Of a stretch of 64,000 nucleotides of DNA, positions 1 to 11,413 are shown piece after piece. Numbering within the stretch: position 1 is the first letter of the stretch; every line of letters begins with the position of its first letter. This DNA comes from Lamellibrachia satsuma. Its lineage: Eukaryota > Annelida > Polychaeta > Sabellida > Siboglinidae. The position numbers and the translations under genes were made by a program. Location: NCBI GenBank assembly GCA_033239005.1, contig BSQZ01000006.1, positions 12,637,662 to 12,701,661 on the forward strand, written 5' to 3'. The notes under the pieces were generated by a model that searched no databases, was not told the DNA's origin, and saw only the letters and a program-made list of their open reading frames with translations.

Positions 1-533
1 TGTTCAAAAATCAATATAAAATCACTGATACCATTTTGAGCTACAAATGTTACCTCAATAAACGTTGATATCTTTCCTCTGTTGTTCAGTGATAATCAAT
101 TGTTTTAAAAGGGCTTACTTATTTGTTGATGAATTTTTGAAAGTGACAGGGGTTGGTGGCCGCGAAAAGCGATGTTCCGAATTCGCATCACCGACATTTG
201 CACGCCACCCTATTTCGTCGCTTCGCGGAGGACAGCATAACCTCGGGTGACGCTGAATTTATGCTGAGGTCAAAGGGGAGATGTTCAGCCAATGATACAT
301 ATACTTTTTGTTCAAAACGAATCCCGCGAAGATTACGTTTTTCGATGATGAAATTTTCTTTTTGTTGTTTGACATGAACCAGAAAATTATTTCTCAACAT
401 ACAATATATCATTAAATAGGCCACCATCTGTTCTTTTTAAAAAACTTTGTTTAATTTGTAATAAAACAATGGCTTCCCTCCGCTGGCCGGTCAAAGTTCC
501 CCCCACTAATAAATGCCAGCGAGTTTCGAAAAC

Positions 534-629
534 ATGGCTGCAAAGGTGTGTCCGTGTCCGCGCTGTGAGACGTTGGAGTCATCTGCTTCGCAGAACGTCG
601 TCAGAAACATGTTAACTTCACACAGAAAG
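534..629 (+). CDS. Candidate first coding exon, Cys-rich finger-like
   Basis: An ATG in good Kozak context (aaaacATGGCT) opens 32 codons that stop exactly at a consensus donor, AAAG|GTAAGT, at 629/630. The peptide starts MAAKVCPCPRCETLE and carries a CxCxxC cluster followed by VVRNMLTSHRK, which resembles half of a zinc finger. Phase is 0 at the donor. A pyrimidine-rich acceptor (tatttctttttag) ends near 793; splicing to it would add only about 20 codons before a stop, so the true second exon may lie elsewhere or the gene may be dead. I do not recognise the family. The start and donor are seen; expression is inference. Confidence 0.35.
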
Positions 630-635
630 GTAAGT

Positions 636-2128
636 TATTGTATATTTTCATTTTGTGAAGTAATATTTGATTAGTTTAATGATAATACGCGATAACATTT
701 AGCATCAAATAGTTGAGTCAAAGCCGATGCCATGCGTCCGACTTTCACGGGATCAGTCCCCCATACGATGCGAACGTTTTATTTCTTTTTAGGCGACCTG
801 TCTACCAAACAATACCAACAGTTTGTGTCCCAAATATATACGAAGCATTTGAATTATTAACATATCTTATTTAATGTTAGTTTCTGCTGAAAGAGACAAA
901 ATCGTTGATCACGTGACCAGGTTGTTTCTCGTTGCGTTGCAATACCGAGTTGCCACGATATTGCGCGATGGCCTATGCACGAAGTTAGGATGCAATTATA
1001 CATGTTTTAGTGATAATATTTTCATGATTACCCATATAAACTTTGTTTTATTTATTGGTATATTATTAAATGAACACTGAATTTTTTTTCTCGGGCAGAA
1101 TACCCATCCATTTTTAGATTAACTGGAATAATGCAACTTTAAGCTTTAATCTGTTTATGCACGTAGTATTTGTTTGACTGTACATGCAATTTGTTATTTT
1201 ATCATATTGTAGTAATTGTATATTGATATATTGGCTGATTCAGTGAATTGTAACATAATAAACAAGTCAACTGTCACTCTACTTTATTCCGTTTCATAAG
1301 CAGCACTTCAAATCCCAAACAGAGGTTCAGGGACCGACAGATTGGCAACCAAATGGGAATGATTGCCAGTTTGGTTGGTAATTAATTTTGATTTCCACTT
1401 TTTTTAGTTGGAGCTTCATGTTGGTTTGGTGATGTGAAAATCTTCCGTCCTGGCTGACTGGTGCAACTTGAGTGACGACCACTTTCAACAGTTGATGTTT
1501 GTCAAATGCAACCAGTTCTTGTAATAGTTCTAAATTGTAATAGTACACAGTAGACAAAACAAGGAATTTGGATGACAGAGAAGACAAAAGAAGTAAAACA
1601 GCAGATATGTTAAGCATGAAAAGCGTACTTGGGAAGGAAATGTATTTGTATTAGAACTTAGATGTATTTAACAATTAAAAAACACTGTATTTGCATTTGA
1701 CCAAGTGCATTTGTTATATTAATAAACATATTTAATAAATGGTATATATGTGTCCAATACTTTTTATGTTTGTTTATTATTGTTTGCTTATGTATAATGT
1801 TAAGGGCTCTCAAACAAATGTGCTTTTAAGTAGAGAATGACCAGTACGGTCGTGTGTAGTCAATGCCAGCTGTGAAGTCAATTTCAACAGATTATGAGAA
1901 AATCACGAGTCTGTAAATCCTCTCTGACTGACGGTCACGAAGAGTCTGATATGATAGATATGATGTTATATCTGAATATCTCTTAGTAATTTATCTCCCT
2001 AGTGTTTTTGTGTGCAAGTAACTACACAAAATAGCAGTTTTGCCATCATGAACACTGTTTGGCACATTGTTTTATTTGAGGGAAACGTTTGTGTAATTAC
2101 GATATGTTGCCCTTTACTGCCTGTAAAA
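636..2128. other. No recognisable gene
   Basis: AT-rich sequence with short ORFs only. No domain, transposon terminus or RNA gene was recognised on either strand. Confidence 0.5.
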
Positions 2129-2179
2129 GTTAAGGTTAACCTTAACCTGATGCACCCTGAACACCGAAATTTCGGTGTT
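2129..2179. repeat. Two adjacent perfect palindromes
   Basis: An 18-bp perfect palindrome (gttaaggttaaccttaac, 2129-2146) is followed 13 bp later by a 20-bp perfect palindrome centred on gaaatttc (2160-2179). Either could form a cruciform, bind a dimeric protein, or be the subterminal part of an old DNA transposon. No matching partner terminus was found, so the role is open. Confidence 0.6.
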
Positions 2180-3895
2180 GAGATGTAGTGTTCATATTGA
2201 TCGCTATATGGCGCCACGCTTGTTCGCTTTGGTTATGCTGTTGGTGCCCGGATGAAAACAACACATGTGCGGACGTTTTGAGCCGTTTCTCGAATCGATC
2301 CGTCAATTATTAGTATTTTTGCGAATTTTTTTAAAGTGACCGATATTTTGTCAACGTTTTACGATTCATGGTTATGAAGACTTTGAGCAGGCATTGCATC
2401 TGTTGGGTTTTATATCCGATAATTCGGATGTAAATGACATTAGTAGCAGCCAAGACAACAACATCGATGTGTCAATGATATGTTTTTACTGTATTCATTG
2501 TCTTTTGACGTAACATTTGCAGAATTACTGCATTTATATTCCTTGAATTTTTCTTTTCTTTTCCATCAGTTATTATACTACAATACATGGTGTGCTCTGA
2601 TATATATGTCAAAAGATTACATGTACCTATGAAACATTCATTATTATGCATTTTGTGAACAGTTTTGTGTGCTTTATATGTATATATGCGATCAACCAAA
2701 ATCATAGTACTTGCATGCTAATTGTAATATTTCACAGGTAAATGCAGATATTATTATAATTTCTCTTGCTGCTCATAGAGGACATGTAGGCCTACCTTGC
2801 AGTACCAAACTTGCCACATTTTGTGCTTTATTGTGTCCATGAGTGACGAAATAAAACTAGATTTCGTATTTAATTTTTCACTTTGCGATTGTTTACATAT
2901 GCTAATTATATACTAATTAGCCACAGTTAATCATAACATTGATAGTGTTGTTACCATTGGTAAGATAAATATTCTGTGATTCAGAATATGTATATATTGT
3001 AAGGGTTTTACAGTGCATTTCATAATCCCATGGGTTGAAACAAAATCAACTCCCCCAGAAATTCAGGGCTTATCAGGTTAAAGAACCCAAGCTCTGTATG
3101 TTTTAAATGTATTGATGAAAGTTATACCATTCCACAGATACAAAAATTATCCCTGTACCTCAATTATGTCAAAAGTTATGAACTTTCAAAGAGTTATAAA
3201 TTTTTACGTGTTTTGACCCATCAGCACAAATTAAGGAAATTTACATTTTCAAAATAAAATTGTGAATTGTAAGTTGATCTTACATGCTTGAAAAAAATTG
3301 GGTGTGGTCTATATGTATACTGAATATAAAAACAAAAGTTTTGAGAGTTCAGGTTGTGTTGTTTGATATTTGTAGTGTCTCAAAGTAGGCCTTTCGGCCA
3401 AATTCGGATTTTGACGAAAAATGTACGTAGTTAAAAAATCGGGAAAAAAATCATATCTCTGCTAAATATTGGAGTACAGATATAACATTTATATCACTGT
3501 GTTCAGAATCAAAAGCTCTATCAGATGGCATAATTTAAAAATAACTTGGTTGAGTTTGAAAAATCACTTTGGAATATCTAATATTACCCGTTGTGGAAAG
3601 ACATTTTCCCGTCTTCAAGACGGGCAAACGGGTCTCTGGCTAAGGGCCTGCAACACAATAATTCATTTGTTGGACAGGTAGTGGTGGCATGAAAGTTATG
3701 TTTTGATTGTATGGGTGGTGGCGCCACGCAACATGTAAAATTTTACTAGACACGCGCACTAGGTGGTTCGTGGCTTTACTAGTCCACGGAATCTTTACTA
3801 ATGTACAGACTAGTGGGTAGTTCTGTCCCTGATACAGTACATAAAAAATACCTAAGCTAGTTGAAGCAACTGGATGCCCAAAATTGTTATACATG
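2180..3895. other. No confident gene; small acidic reading frame and a hairpin
   Basis: Mostly AT-rich. An open stretch at about 2340-2515 (+) reads YEDFEQALHLLGFISDNSD and then an acidic serine-rich run. It has no ATG at its start and I do not recognise it. A short stem (cccgtctt/aagacggg) lies at about 3607-3623. Nothing else is supported. Confidence 0.3.
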
Positions 3896-3896
3896 C

Positions 3897-3921
<25 letters not shown>

Positions 3922-3927
<6 letters not shown>

Positions 3928-4025
3928 GCAGTATATTCATGAACACCTAATTACATTTAATTAATGTTTATTTCAGTTATATGATTAATACTAGGATATC
4001 AGGTAGTACATTCAACTAGTTTAGT

Positions 4026-4083
<58 letters not shown>

Positions 4084-4215
4084 TACTTGATGCCATTATT
4101 AACTAAACTAGTTGAATGTACTACCTGGTATCCTAGTATTAATCAGATAACTGAAATAAACATTAATTAAATGTAATTAGGTGTTCATGAATATACGACT
4201 GTTTCTATCATCCAG
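3922..4215. mobile_element. Foldback (hairpin) element with (TA)n loop
   Basis: The roughly 105-bp left arm (about 3922-4028) reappears as its reverse complement at about 4101-4213 with only a few mismatches and small gaps. A core such as cctaattacatttaattaat can be followed in both arms. The loop is a (TA)n/(AC)n microsatellite (4030-4083) and another (TA)n run abuts the left end (3897-3921). There is no coding capacity. The form is that of a non-autonomous foldback MITE; the parent superfamily is unknown. Confidence 0.75.
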
Positions 4216-4549
4216 AAACAAGACATAATGAATGTATACAGCGTACATAAATAATTATTCATGAAAAAGTTGTATATCTGTATGAAAACAGTAAAATATA
4301 TTATGCACTAAGTTATGGAAATATGAGCAGATGTTGAATGGGAAAGTTTCAACATGATGTATAAAGGTAGGGATTGTTTGACTAGAAAAATTATTATTAT
4401 TACCCTACATTAGTAGTCATAATTAAGAATTTTTACGAATTATTTATTTATAGTAAATGGATGTAGACATGACACTGGACATTGCTGTTGACATAAGCAT
4501 GTGTGCCAAAACAGCCATTACTAGAATTCCACCGCTTAAAATTCCGCTA

Positions 4550-4790
4550 TTCTTGAGTGCCGAATAAGCGTCTCTATACACGTATTTATTAATTTTGATG
4601 AAAAGTGACACCCTACGCGCACCTTATATGGCACTACACTATTATTAAATTTAAACATTTGTGCCAGCCTATATTCTCCAATAATTTTGGCAAATTATGC
4701 AGGGTATAATTTTGAGGAGAGCAATCGCTCTCACTCCCTATTGCTAGCGCTAATCAATAATCCACGTAGCGATTTACCACGTATTGGTTT
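4550..4790 (+). repeat. Partial copy of the MITE at 6057-6919
   Basis: About 215 bp here match 6057-6265 in the same orientation (shared landmarks: cttgagtgccgaataagcg, ttaaatttaaac, tgccagcctatattctcc, aattatgcagggtataattt). The copy starts after a TA dinucleotide like the complete copy but lacks the right terminus, so it is truncated. The two copies bracket the candidate mitochondrial exon at 5350-5517. Confidence 0.7.
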
Positions 4791-5349
4791 TAAAACTTAA
4801 GTTATTAGTTCTGTAGCCATTTGGCTACGGAACTGCCAAAACGGCGCTTTAGCAAATGCCAGTCTGGACTTTCGCCCCAGAGACGAAGAGTGGGGCGGAC
4901 AATTTTGCCTAGGGCCGAACCATCCGGGACCTGATTGAGATCATCATCGAGGTGGGTCGAGATCACCAGAAAAGTGGGTCGATATCACCATGGTCCATGG
5001 GCTGAAGTCCCCAACATTCGTTATATTCACGGGACCCTTTCCCTTGCATAGCCAATTGGCATCGCAGGGATTTGGCGCTGGCCTTTCGAAACTATAAAAC
5101 CGGCGTTTGTTGACTGCACGTATTTAGCCGAGTCTGGGCTATTCCTTTGCAGTAATTTGATAACCACTTGGGCGCGCCACCAATTGAATGACACCATGCA
5201 TATAGCATTTGTTCAGACTGTTATCAATATTGCATATTTTTGTTAGCTTGGCAAGTACTAATTCATTACGTAGACGGTCACCGGTCGGAACGTCCCTTGC
5301 TTTGGCCTTCCTTGCTTTTCATACCCGGCGCCAAGGTCACAGTACGTAC

Positions 5350-5517
5350 CTTGTTATGCATCGTTAATGAATGAAACTGTCTGTTGTGATGAGTTTGTGT
5401 GATGTGAACAAGCTTGGTTGCTGCAGCCGCGCTCGCATTTGTCAGTGTACTCCTGACAAAACTCCTTTTTACGAGACATCTCGCTGCAAATCGCACGCTA
5501 CTCATCACGGTCGCCAT
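5350..5517 (-). CDS. Candidate exon 1 of a nuclear-encoded mitochondrial protein
   Basis: Read on the minus strand, an ATG in strong context (agaaATGGCG at 5517) opens 56 codons ending at a consensus donor, AACAAG|GTACGT, at 5350/5349 in phase 0. The peptide is rich in R, S, A and T with no acidic residue (it begins MATVMSSVRFAARCLVKRSF), as expected of an amphipathic mitochondrial presequence. An in-frame upstream ATG at 5541 has weaker context. The frame also stays open past the donor to 5278, but the donor makes splicing more likely. I could not identify later exons or the mature protein. The region upstream on the minus strand has no clear TATA box. Pseudogene status cannot be excluded. 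Confidence 0.4.
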
Positions 5518-5559
5518 TTCTGCCGCTTTGATCCCCCACAAGCCTTTGCAGGCCGCTGG

Positions 5560-6050
5560 AGAAGAGTTATCTGTCCGCTAGGTTGCCTCATTGTTTCAAC
5601 ACTCACAAATGCGCTACGCGTCGCCACTGGACTCATTTTATTATACAGATCATTTTACTAGCATGGTTTTCAAAATTATGGAATTCTCGATTTACATAGA
5701 TTTTCCGTGACACTTTTCTATTTACTTTTCTTACTTAAAAACAGACTTAATATTTCCCCTATTTACACACACGACGTAATGGCCATTACCCCTCTCCCCC
5801 ACACAATACATTACAGTACATTACGTGAAGGCACTGTCAGCAACATCGTGATCACCTGGTTACATGTTCTCCGTTCCATCCTGTATGACGGCTTCACGTC
5901 AAGCACCCAACCACGCCTCAAGAACCAAGCCACTCTACCAAACAGTTTAAGCTATTTCAACAACACAAGAATTCTACAATCTGACACATAGCTACTACGA
6001 CAGCAAGAACACCTTCAAGGGACTTGTTGGGGTAGTTACCAGTGGGGTTG
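5560..6050. other. No recognisable gene
   Basis: Sequence upstream (minus-strand sense) of the candidate mitochondrial exon, so it may hold its promoter. Short ORFs only and no TATA box I would defend. Confidence 0.3.
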
Positions 6051-6056
6051 TGGCTA

Positions 6057-6919
6057 CTCTTGAGTGCCGAATAAGCGTCCCTATACGCGTATTTATTTCA
6101 TGAAAAATGCCACCTTATACGCACCTTATTTGGCACTATACTATTATTAAATTTAAACGTTTGTGCCAGCCTATATTCTCCGATAATCGTCGCAAATTAT
6201 GCAGGGTATAATTTTTAGGACAGCAATCGCTTTCACTCCCTATTGCTACGGCTAATCAATCATCTAAGGGGCGTTTTACCGCGCGTCCTAAAATCACTTG
6301 CTCCCAACCAATTGGAGTTGTGTGTGGCTCCCTCTGATGGCTACGTTTTCATCCTTTCGAACGACAGTCGTGAATTTAGCGGGATCCCGTGCTTCTGAGA
6401 ATCCTAGATTTTGATCCCGAAGCGTTAAACCGTTAGGTTTCCATGATTAGATGAATCGGTCAGAATCCTTAGTTCTCGGGAGCTCCACATGGCATATTAT
6501 TAGTTAAAACGTCATTATCACCGCGTAAACCGGCCGTAAATGGCTGCCGTGCGCATGAGCGCCTCAAACCAGTCGTAACCGGCTGGCGGCGGTTTCCCCT
6601 GAAACGGGCTTGCGTATTCAATTCAATAGAACTTTAATGTCCATTTAAAAGCGGAAAATTCCCCGGATATAAAATGCGAATACTATATTTGCGGTGACGC
6701 GAATACGCACAAAGTTTATGCATATTCGGCATAAAAAATACACGGCGATCCGCGTAGTTTTCTACGGACGCCTTGGCTTCACGTCGGGTAAAAAAATTGC
6801 TTCGGCGCTAAAAAAGACAAATATACTAGTGACTTTTTCGCACTGTACTATTATTTGTTTTGAACAATTTGCCACTCTATACTGTTATTTGGCCTATACG
6901 TTTATTTGGCACTCGAGAG
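6057..6919. mobile_element. Non-autonomous DNA element with TA flanks
   Basis: The left terminus (ctcttgagtgccgaataagc, from 6057) and the reverse complement of the right terminus (ctctcgagtgccaaataaac, ending 6919) match at all but three or four positions. Both ends are flanked by TA (6055-6056 and 6920-6921), which suggests a TA target duplication. The interior codes for nothing recognisable. A truncated second copy lies at 4550-4790. TA-flanked families include Tc1/mariner-like elements, but I cannot assign one. Confidence 0.6.
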
Positions 6920-6924
6920 TATGG

Positions 6925-7205
6925 CAAGCAAGTTGTTCCCTGGGAGAATGATAGACAAGGGCAAGGACAAGGTTATCCAGTCTGGACTCCTGAAACAGAC
7001 TCAGCCAAGGGATTTCTGATCCATGACATCATACCTTGTGTTGTGTGCCTTAACATCCCACCATTTTTGTTAGACCACAGTCCATACCACAGGAGGTAGA
7101 GATGACTCTATGTATCGCCAGGGCACGAGTCCACGTTGAACGTGCGATCGAGAGGATCAGTAGGTACATCATCCTGACCCTCATCCCAGGCTCGCCGAGA
7201 AAGTT
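6925..7205 (+). pseudogene. DDE_Tnp_4-type (Harbinger/ISL2EU-like) transposase fragment
   Basis: Across a few frame changes the plus strand reads LFPGRMIDK, then SGLLKQTQPRD, KGFLIHDIIP, CLNIPPFLLD, and IARARVHVERAIERISRYIIL. These blocks and their order are the C-terminal half of DDE_Tnp_4 transposases (the PGSxSD, DKGF, LNIPPFL and HVERxIxRIKxYRIL motifs). The N-terminal part with the first catalytic aspartate is missing. It sits immediately right of the MITE ending at 6919 and converges on a YqaJ-like gene at 7863-8330. ISL2EU elements are known to carry this pair. Confidence 0.75.
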
Positions 7206-7719
7206 TTCTCACATTTTTTGGTAGACATGCTGTGCTATTATAAGTCTCCAATATCCACTGACTCGAGGAGCCTACACAGACAAAGAACAGTGAGTGAATG
7301 AACATCAACAAAGTGGACAATTATTTTTATGACGAAGTTGTAATTTATACATTTTAGTTATGTATATGTTATAGTGAAATCACAATTGTGGAAATCGTCT
7401 TTGAAACCCCAAATGAGCATGTGACATGGTCCACCTAGTGGGGGTGTTGCAGGGTTATTTACCTCCCATCTCCACTTGTTATTACCTTAATATAATGGTA
7501 TATAAGCAGCTGTGATTACCTTAGATCATGTATACGATATTATTATAGAAAGCTAACACGGGAGATAAACTCAAAGCAATAAACAATACACGATATCAAT
7601 CAGTAGAATGAAGTAATACAGTGAATATTATATAATACAACAAAAATATATTATATAATACAATAAAAAAAACTATATTATATAATACAACAACAAAAAT
7701 ACGCAGTTTCGTATGTCTA

Positions 7720-7862
7720 TTTACACGCACGCACGAACGCACGCACGCATGCACCACGCATGCACGCACGCACGCACGCATGCAAGCACGTAACATAAAC
7801 ACACACGCACACGCACACGCACACGCACACGCACACGCACACGCACACGCATACGCACACAT
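7720..7862. repeat. (ACGC)n / (ACGCAC)n tandem repeats
   Basis: ACGC/ATGC tetranucleotides (7725-7790) are followed by an alternating acgcac run (7800-7860). The long C/V and C/A reading frames through it are repeat artefacts. The array truncates the 3' end of the YqaJ-like frame. Confidence 0.9.
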
Positions 7863-8330
7863 TTTTGGGAAGTAGTAGTTGTTGGTAAAACTTCCTCAAA
7901 ACTGCAAGATTACCTTCCCATAGTGGATCCTTTGTAATGGGAAGTAGGACCATATTTGCTGGTGTCCAAAACGCCATGGTACAGGTGTTGTGGTTCGAAA
8001 GGTACAGCTGGCCTTGAACCTGTTGAACATAGTCATGATTCTTCTTCAGTGTGATCTGCCCACCATCACAGCTCAAGGCAAAGGCCTTGTTACCAAGGTC
8101 AACATCTATTGCGTTGTTCCGTTGTGTGTACAAGCACTCAACCTCGGCCACGGGGGCCCCAAGGGTCCATGTACTGTCCAAGTATAGTCCACATTCCTCT
8201 ACACTGTCCATCCCCAAACTGTGACATGTGTGTTGCGTAAAGCGGTGCCGCCTTATCTTCATAGCCATTACCACATACTCCCCAAAAGAGCCGCTTCAAG
8301 AGGGATTCAGGGTAACACTCTTGCAAGTGG
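7863..8330 (-). pseudogene. YqaJ-like (lambda-exonuclease fold) nuclease relic
   Basis: The minus-strand frame from 8274 contains VAEVECLYTQRN, then LSCDGGQITLKKNHDYVQQVQGQL, CTMAFWTPANMVLLPI, and LAVLRKFYQQLLLP. This order matches the YqaJ recombinase domain of metazoan transposons: the E-x-K core (here E-x-E-C, so the catalytic lysine looks lost), the HxYxxQVQGQ helix, the xxWTP strand and the FYxxxLLP helix. An upstream piece in another frame (SLLKRLFWG, then YATHMSQFG) extends it to about 8330. It is broken by frameshifts and runs into the ACGC repeat. It is convergent with the DDE fragment at 6925-7205, consistent with one two-gene ISL2EU-type element. Confidence 0.7.
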
Positions 8331-8966
8331 CTTTCGGTACTATCTTAGGCTGCACATTTTTGGCAGAGTATGCATGTATATTATGTATGTTGTTTTAACA
8401 GTTTTGCTTCAGTAATGTTTTAACTTCTGTTGGTGTAACTCAAATTCCCCTCGAGGATGCTATGCACTTGGCGGCGTCTGTGCGATGGTGCGTTTTAGTG
8501 TTCCAGTTATTATTAGCTTTTTTCTCCAGAAGACGACATTTTGTTCGGTATTTAAGATTCCGAGTAGATTGTGAACACTTGTAAAAACAGTGCATACCCA
8601 GTTGAGTATAGTAGAAACAATATTCAATTGTCGGCTTCTCGGGAAATGCAAACGTATTCCGAACGAAGGAATCTCCATGCAGTGAGCAACTACTAAACAT
8701 AAACGATATGAGTGTTACCGCACCATAATTGGAAACAAATTCTGTTCTTGGAACCGTTCTTAACCTGTAAACCTCATTGATTTTTAAGTTTCTCTCCTGA
8801 AATAATGATAAAAAGGTTGATAAGCACTGCCACACAGGATGCATGAAGATAGGTCAACCCGATGTGCCTTTAGGCCGTATAGGTGCCAGTTTAAAGTGGA
8901 AATGGATGTGTTTACTTACGAAGACATGTTTGGCCACTCGAAGTTACCTGCTAAACCAAAAAAAGG

Positions 8967-9112
8967 GTGAGAAGATTAAGTATCATTGAAAGCACCTACA
9001 TGAGTGCTCACTACTTCCGTGCAACCAGTTTCAAACAGACCACCGAGATACTGGTCGACACTCTGCACAGCTTTCTGCGAAAAGGATCTCAAATCTGTTG
9101 TCTTATCTGAAG
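8967..9112 (+). other. Leader-like segment A1 with splice donor
   Basis: First of five copies of a ~140-bp segment running from gtgagaagattaag to a donor-like gaag|gtaatt. Here the donor is GAAG|GTAATT at 9112/9113. The segment precedes each peptide exon on the same strand in blocks A, B and C, and the peptide exon begins directly at an acceptor. I infer a 5'-UTR exon. The reading frame is not preserved between copies, so coding is unlikely. Confidence 0.45.
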
Positions 9113-9337
9113 GTAATTTGTTTACCAACATTCTAGCTATTTTATATGCAATTTGTAATGATACAGTACAACTGTATAAAGTACAAAGTCTGATCTTTTT
9201 ATCGTAACATCATGATGTGTAGTAGGTCGATTTTTTTAACGTTTCTACTTCCCCAGAAATAATAGCAAAAAAGGTACAGTATGCGTGCTAGCTTAAAGTG
9301 GCAATGAACGTGATTTTGTATGAAGTTATGATTTTCG

Positions 9338-9479
9338 GTGAGAAGATTAAGTGTCATTGAAAGCACCTACACGAGTGGTCACGACGGCTGTGCGAACAGT
9401 TCCAAACAGACCACCGAGATATTGGTCGACACTGCACAGCTCGCCGCGCCAAGAATTCTTACTGCTGTCTTATCGGAAG
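9338..9479 (+). other. Leader-like segment A2, donor lost
   Basis: Second copy of the leader-like segment, 226 bp downstream of A1. It is closer in sequence to the B and C copies than A1 is, but the donor is damaged: gaagg is followed by tttagc where the others read gtaatt...tttagc. Local duplication within block A. Confidence 0.5.
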
Positions 9480-9621
9480 GTTTAGCAACATTCTAGCTAT
9501 TTTATTAAAATCTGACTAGTAATTATACAATACAGCTCGTTTCTATTCATAACGTTATTACTGATACGACCCGTGTGATGTGTGTTTTCCCGTTTTCTGC
9601 GTGAGTGTGAGTTTAAATGTG

Positions 9622-9735
9622 AGGTACACTATGGATCAATTATATCGAGTGGTATGTGCAGGTACACTATGGATCAATTATATCGAGTGATATGTGCAGG
9701 TACACTATGGAACAACTATATCGAGTGAAATGTAT
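9622..9735 (+). repeat. 38-bp tandem repeat, about 3 copies
   Basis: A unit starting ggtacactatggatcaatta and ending gtatgtgca repeats almost perfectly about three times. Blocks B and C have only one or two degenerate copies at the matching place, so the array expanded in A or shrank in B and C. Confidence 0.8.
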
Positions 9736-9954
9736 AATTTGGAGATGTATGCTGAAAAATAAAAGAGAGGCGAAAATTGTTGCCGTTCAAATATATTCCA
9801 CTTGTGTTTCATTTCAGTTGAAAATATGCAAAGTGTGTCCAATTTCTATGTGTGGAAATACGAATTGTCAATATACAGTGAACAATTGAGCAACATTTTA
9901 GCAGTTTGTTTACTTGACCTATATTGGTACATTCAGTATTATGTGTGTCCTCCA

Positions 9955-10900
9955 CTGGCATTGAAGACGGCCTTGTATCAATACGGCATGACGTGAACCA
10001 ACCTGTTAACAGTTGTTCTAGGGATGTTGGTACAAGCGTGGAGGATCGCTCTGCGGAGATCTGCGGGTGTGGCTGTTCGGTTGGGTAACTAGTTGGGGCC
10101 TCCGGAGGATAACCAACGGCACAACTATACTACTAGCCGCCTCTGCAGGTCATCCCAAAAGAACTCAGTGTGAGTCTGTTCTGGACTGAGAGGGGATCAG
10201 GGCATGGTGCGGATGTTGTGGTGCTGGCGGAAGTCCTGCGTGACCTTAGCAGTGTCTGGGTGGGCATTGTCTCGCTGCAAAACAGTGTTTCCATGGCGAA
10301 AATGGGACGATTTGGATGTGTGAAATAGACCGCCGATCCGTAATGCCATTTCCTTGACCTGGGACACGGTTTTGAAAGATGGCTAATCGTATGTGCTGGT
10401 TGATGCCCATGCCTCCCCATATCATCACGCTTTGGCCACCCCACGGGTTCCTCTCCATCACGCACCCATCAGCATATGTTTCGGCGACTCGATGCCACAC
10501 GCTCCTACGACCGTCACCATAAAATCGTATTAAATTTTCATCAAAGAACAGGATCACATGTCGGTGTCTCTGACGTCAGTGCACGTGATGTTTTGCAGTC
10601 GCAACAGCTGGCTACTGCTGGACGCGTATTTTGAAGGTTACTTTCGGCAAGTCGTTCGGGCAGTCTCTGACCGCTGACATGCCTCTGCTGGTCACCGATG
10701 AAGTTCCGGACGGTCTCTTGTGTGTTGTGTGACGGTCTTGTCTTGCAGCGTTCACCCAAGGTTGTTCAGTTCGTGGCCGATCATTTGTGGCTCCAGCGGC
10801 TGCTATGTCAAGGATAGCACTGGTAACACTTGTGTTGATGTTTCCTTTTATTCGTGTTGATCGAATGAACAATCCTTCCTGTGTGTTTCTGAGACATCAA
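9955..10900 (-). pseudogene. Tc1-like transposase relic (block A)
   Basis: Minus-strand frames give, from right to left: RQDRHTTH (N-terminal region), FFDENLIRFYGDGRRSVWHRV (the second-D block, here DEN), YADGCVMERNPWGGQSVMIWGG, then the C-terminal helix pieces ADLRRAI and NIPRTTVNRLV. These are diagnostic Tc1 blocks. Several frameshifts break it. Unlike the B and C copies it is not interrupted, so it is the reference for the insertion there. Confidence 0.85.
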
Positions 10901-11413
10901 ATTTAACTGCGTCATGCTGCGCTAACAAGAGTTTGGTGAATTTATTGTGTCGTGACAAAACACATGTTGAAATTTTCGCGTTGCTTTTTTATATGACACA
11001 TTGTATTATAAGCCAACATGCAATTCATCGCTAACACATTTGCTTTGCTATTTCAATACAGCAACCCCATTTCGACGTACACTCAATGTTGTCCTAGTTC
11101 ACTCTTTCGTATAAAATCGATTTTTGATGTGTGGTTGAACCATACATGTGAGTAATTTTGTGCAGTAACTGAAGCGTGACTGAATGCCTTTAAGAGAAGT
11201 CCAGTTGGTGTTTAAATGAATTGGTAGCCGGGGAAATGTGTAAAAACTGCACCATGTAAAATACCAATGAGGTATTACGTTCACATAGATGATAGAATGC
11301 TTAGGGCAAGAGTGACATAGACTGATCTGCTTTTGCACCGCTAGAAATATACACCAATGTTCGCTGCAGCTGTGATTTAAGTGACATGCTTCTGGTTCTG
11401 TTTCTCGTGGCAG

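Noticed and set aside
5086..5100. TATA-like ctataaaaccgg on the plus strand
   Set aside because: Good TATA box by sequence, but no ORF, exon or LTR structure follows it.
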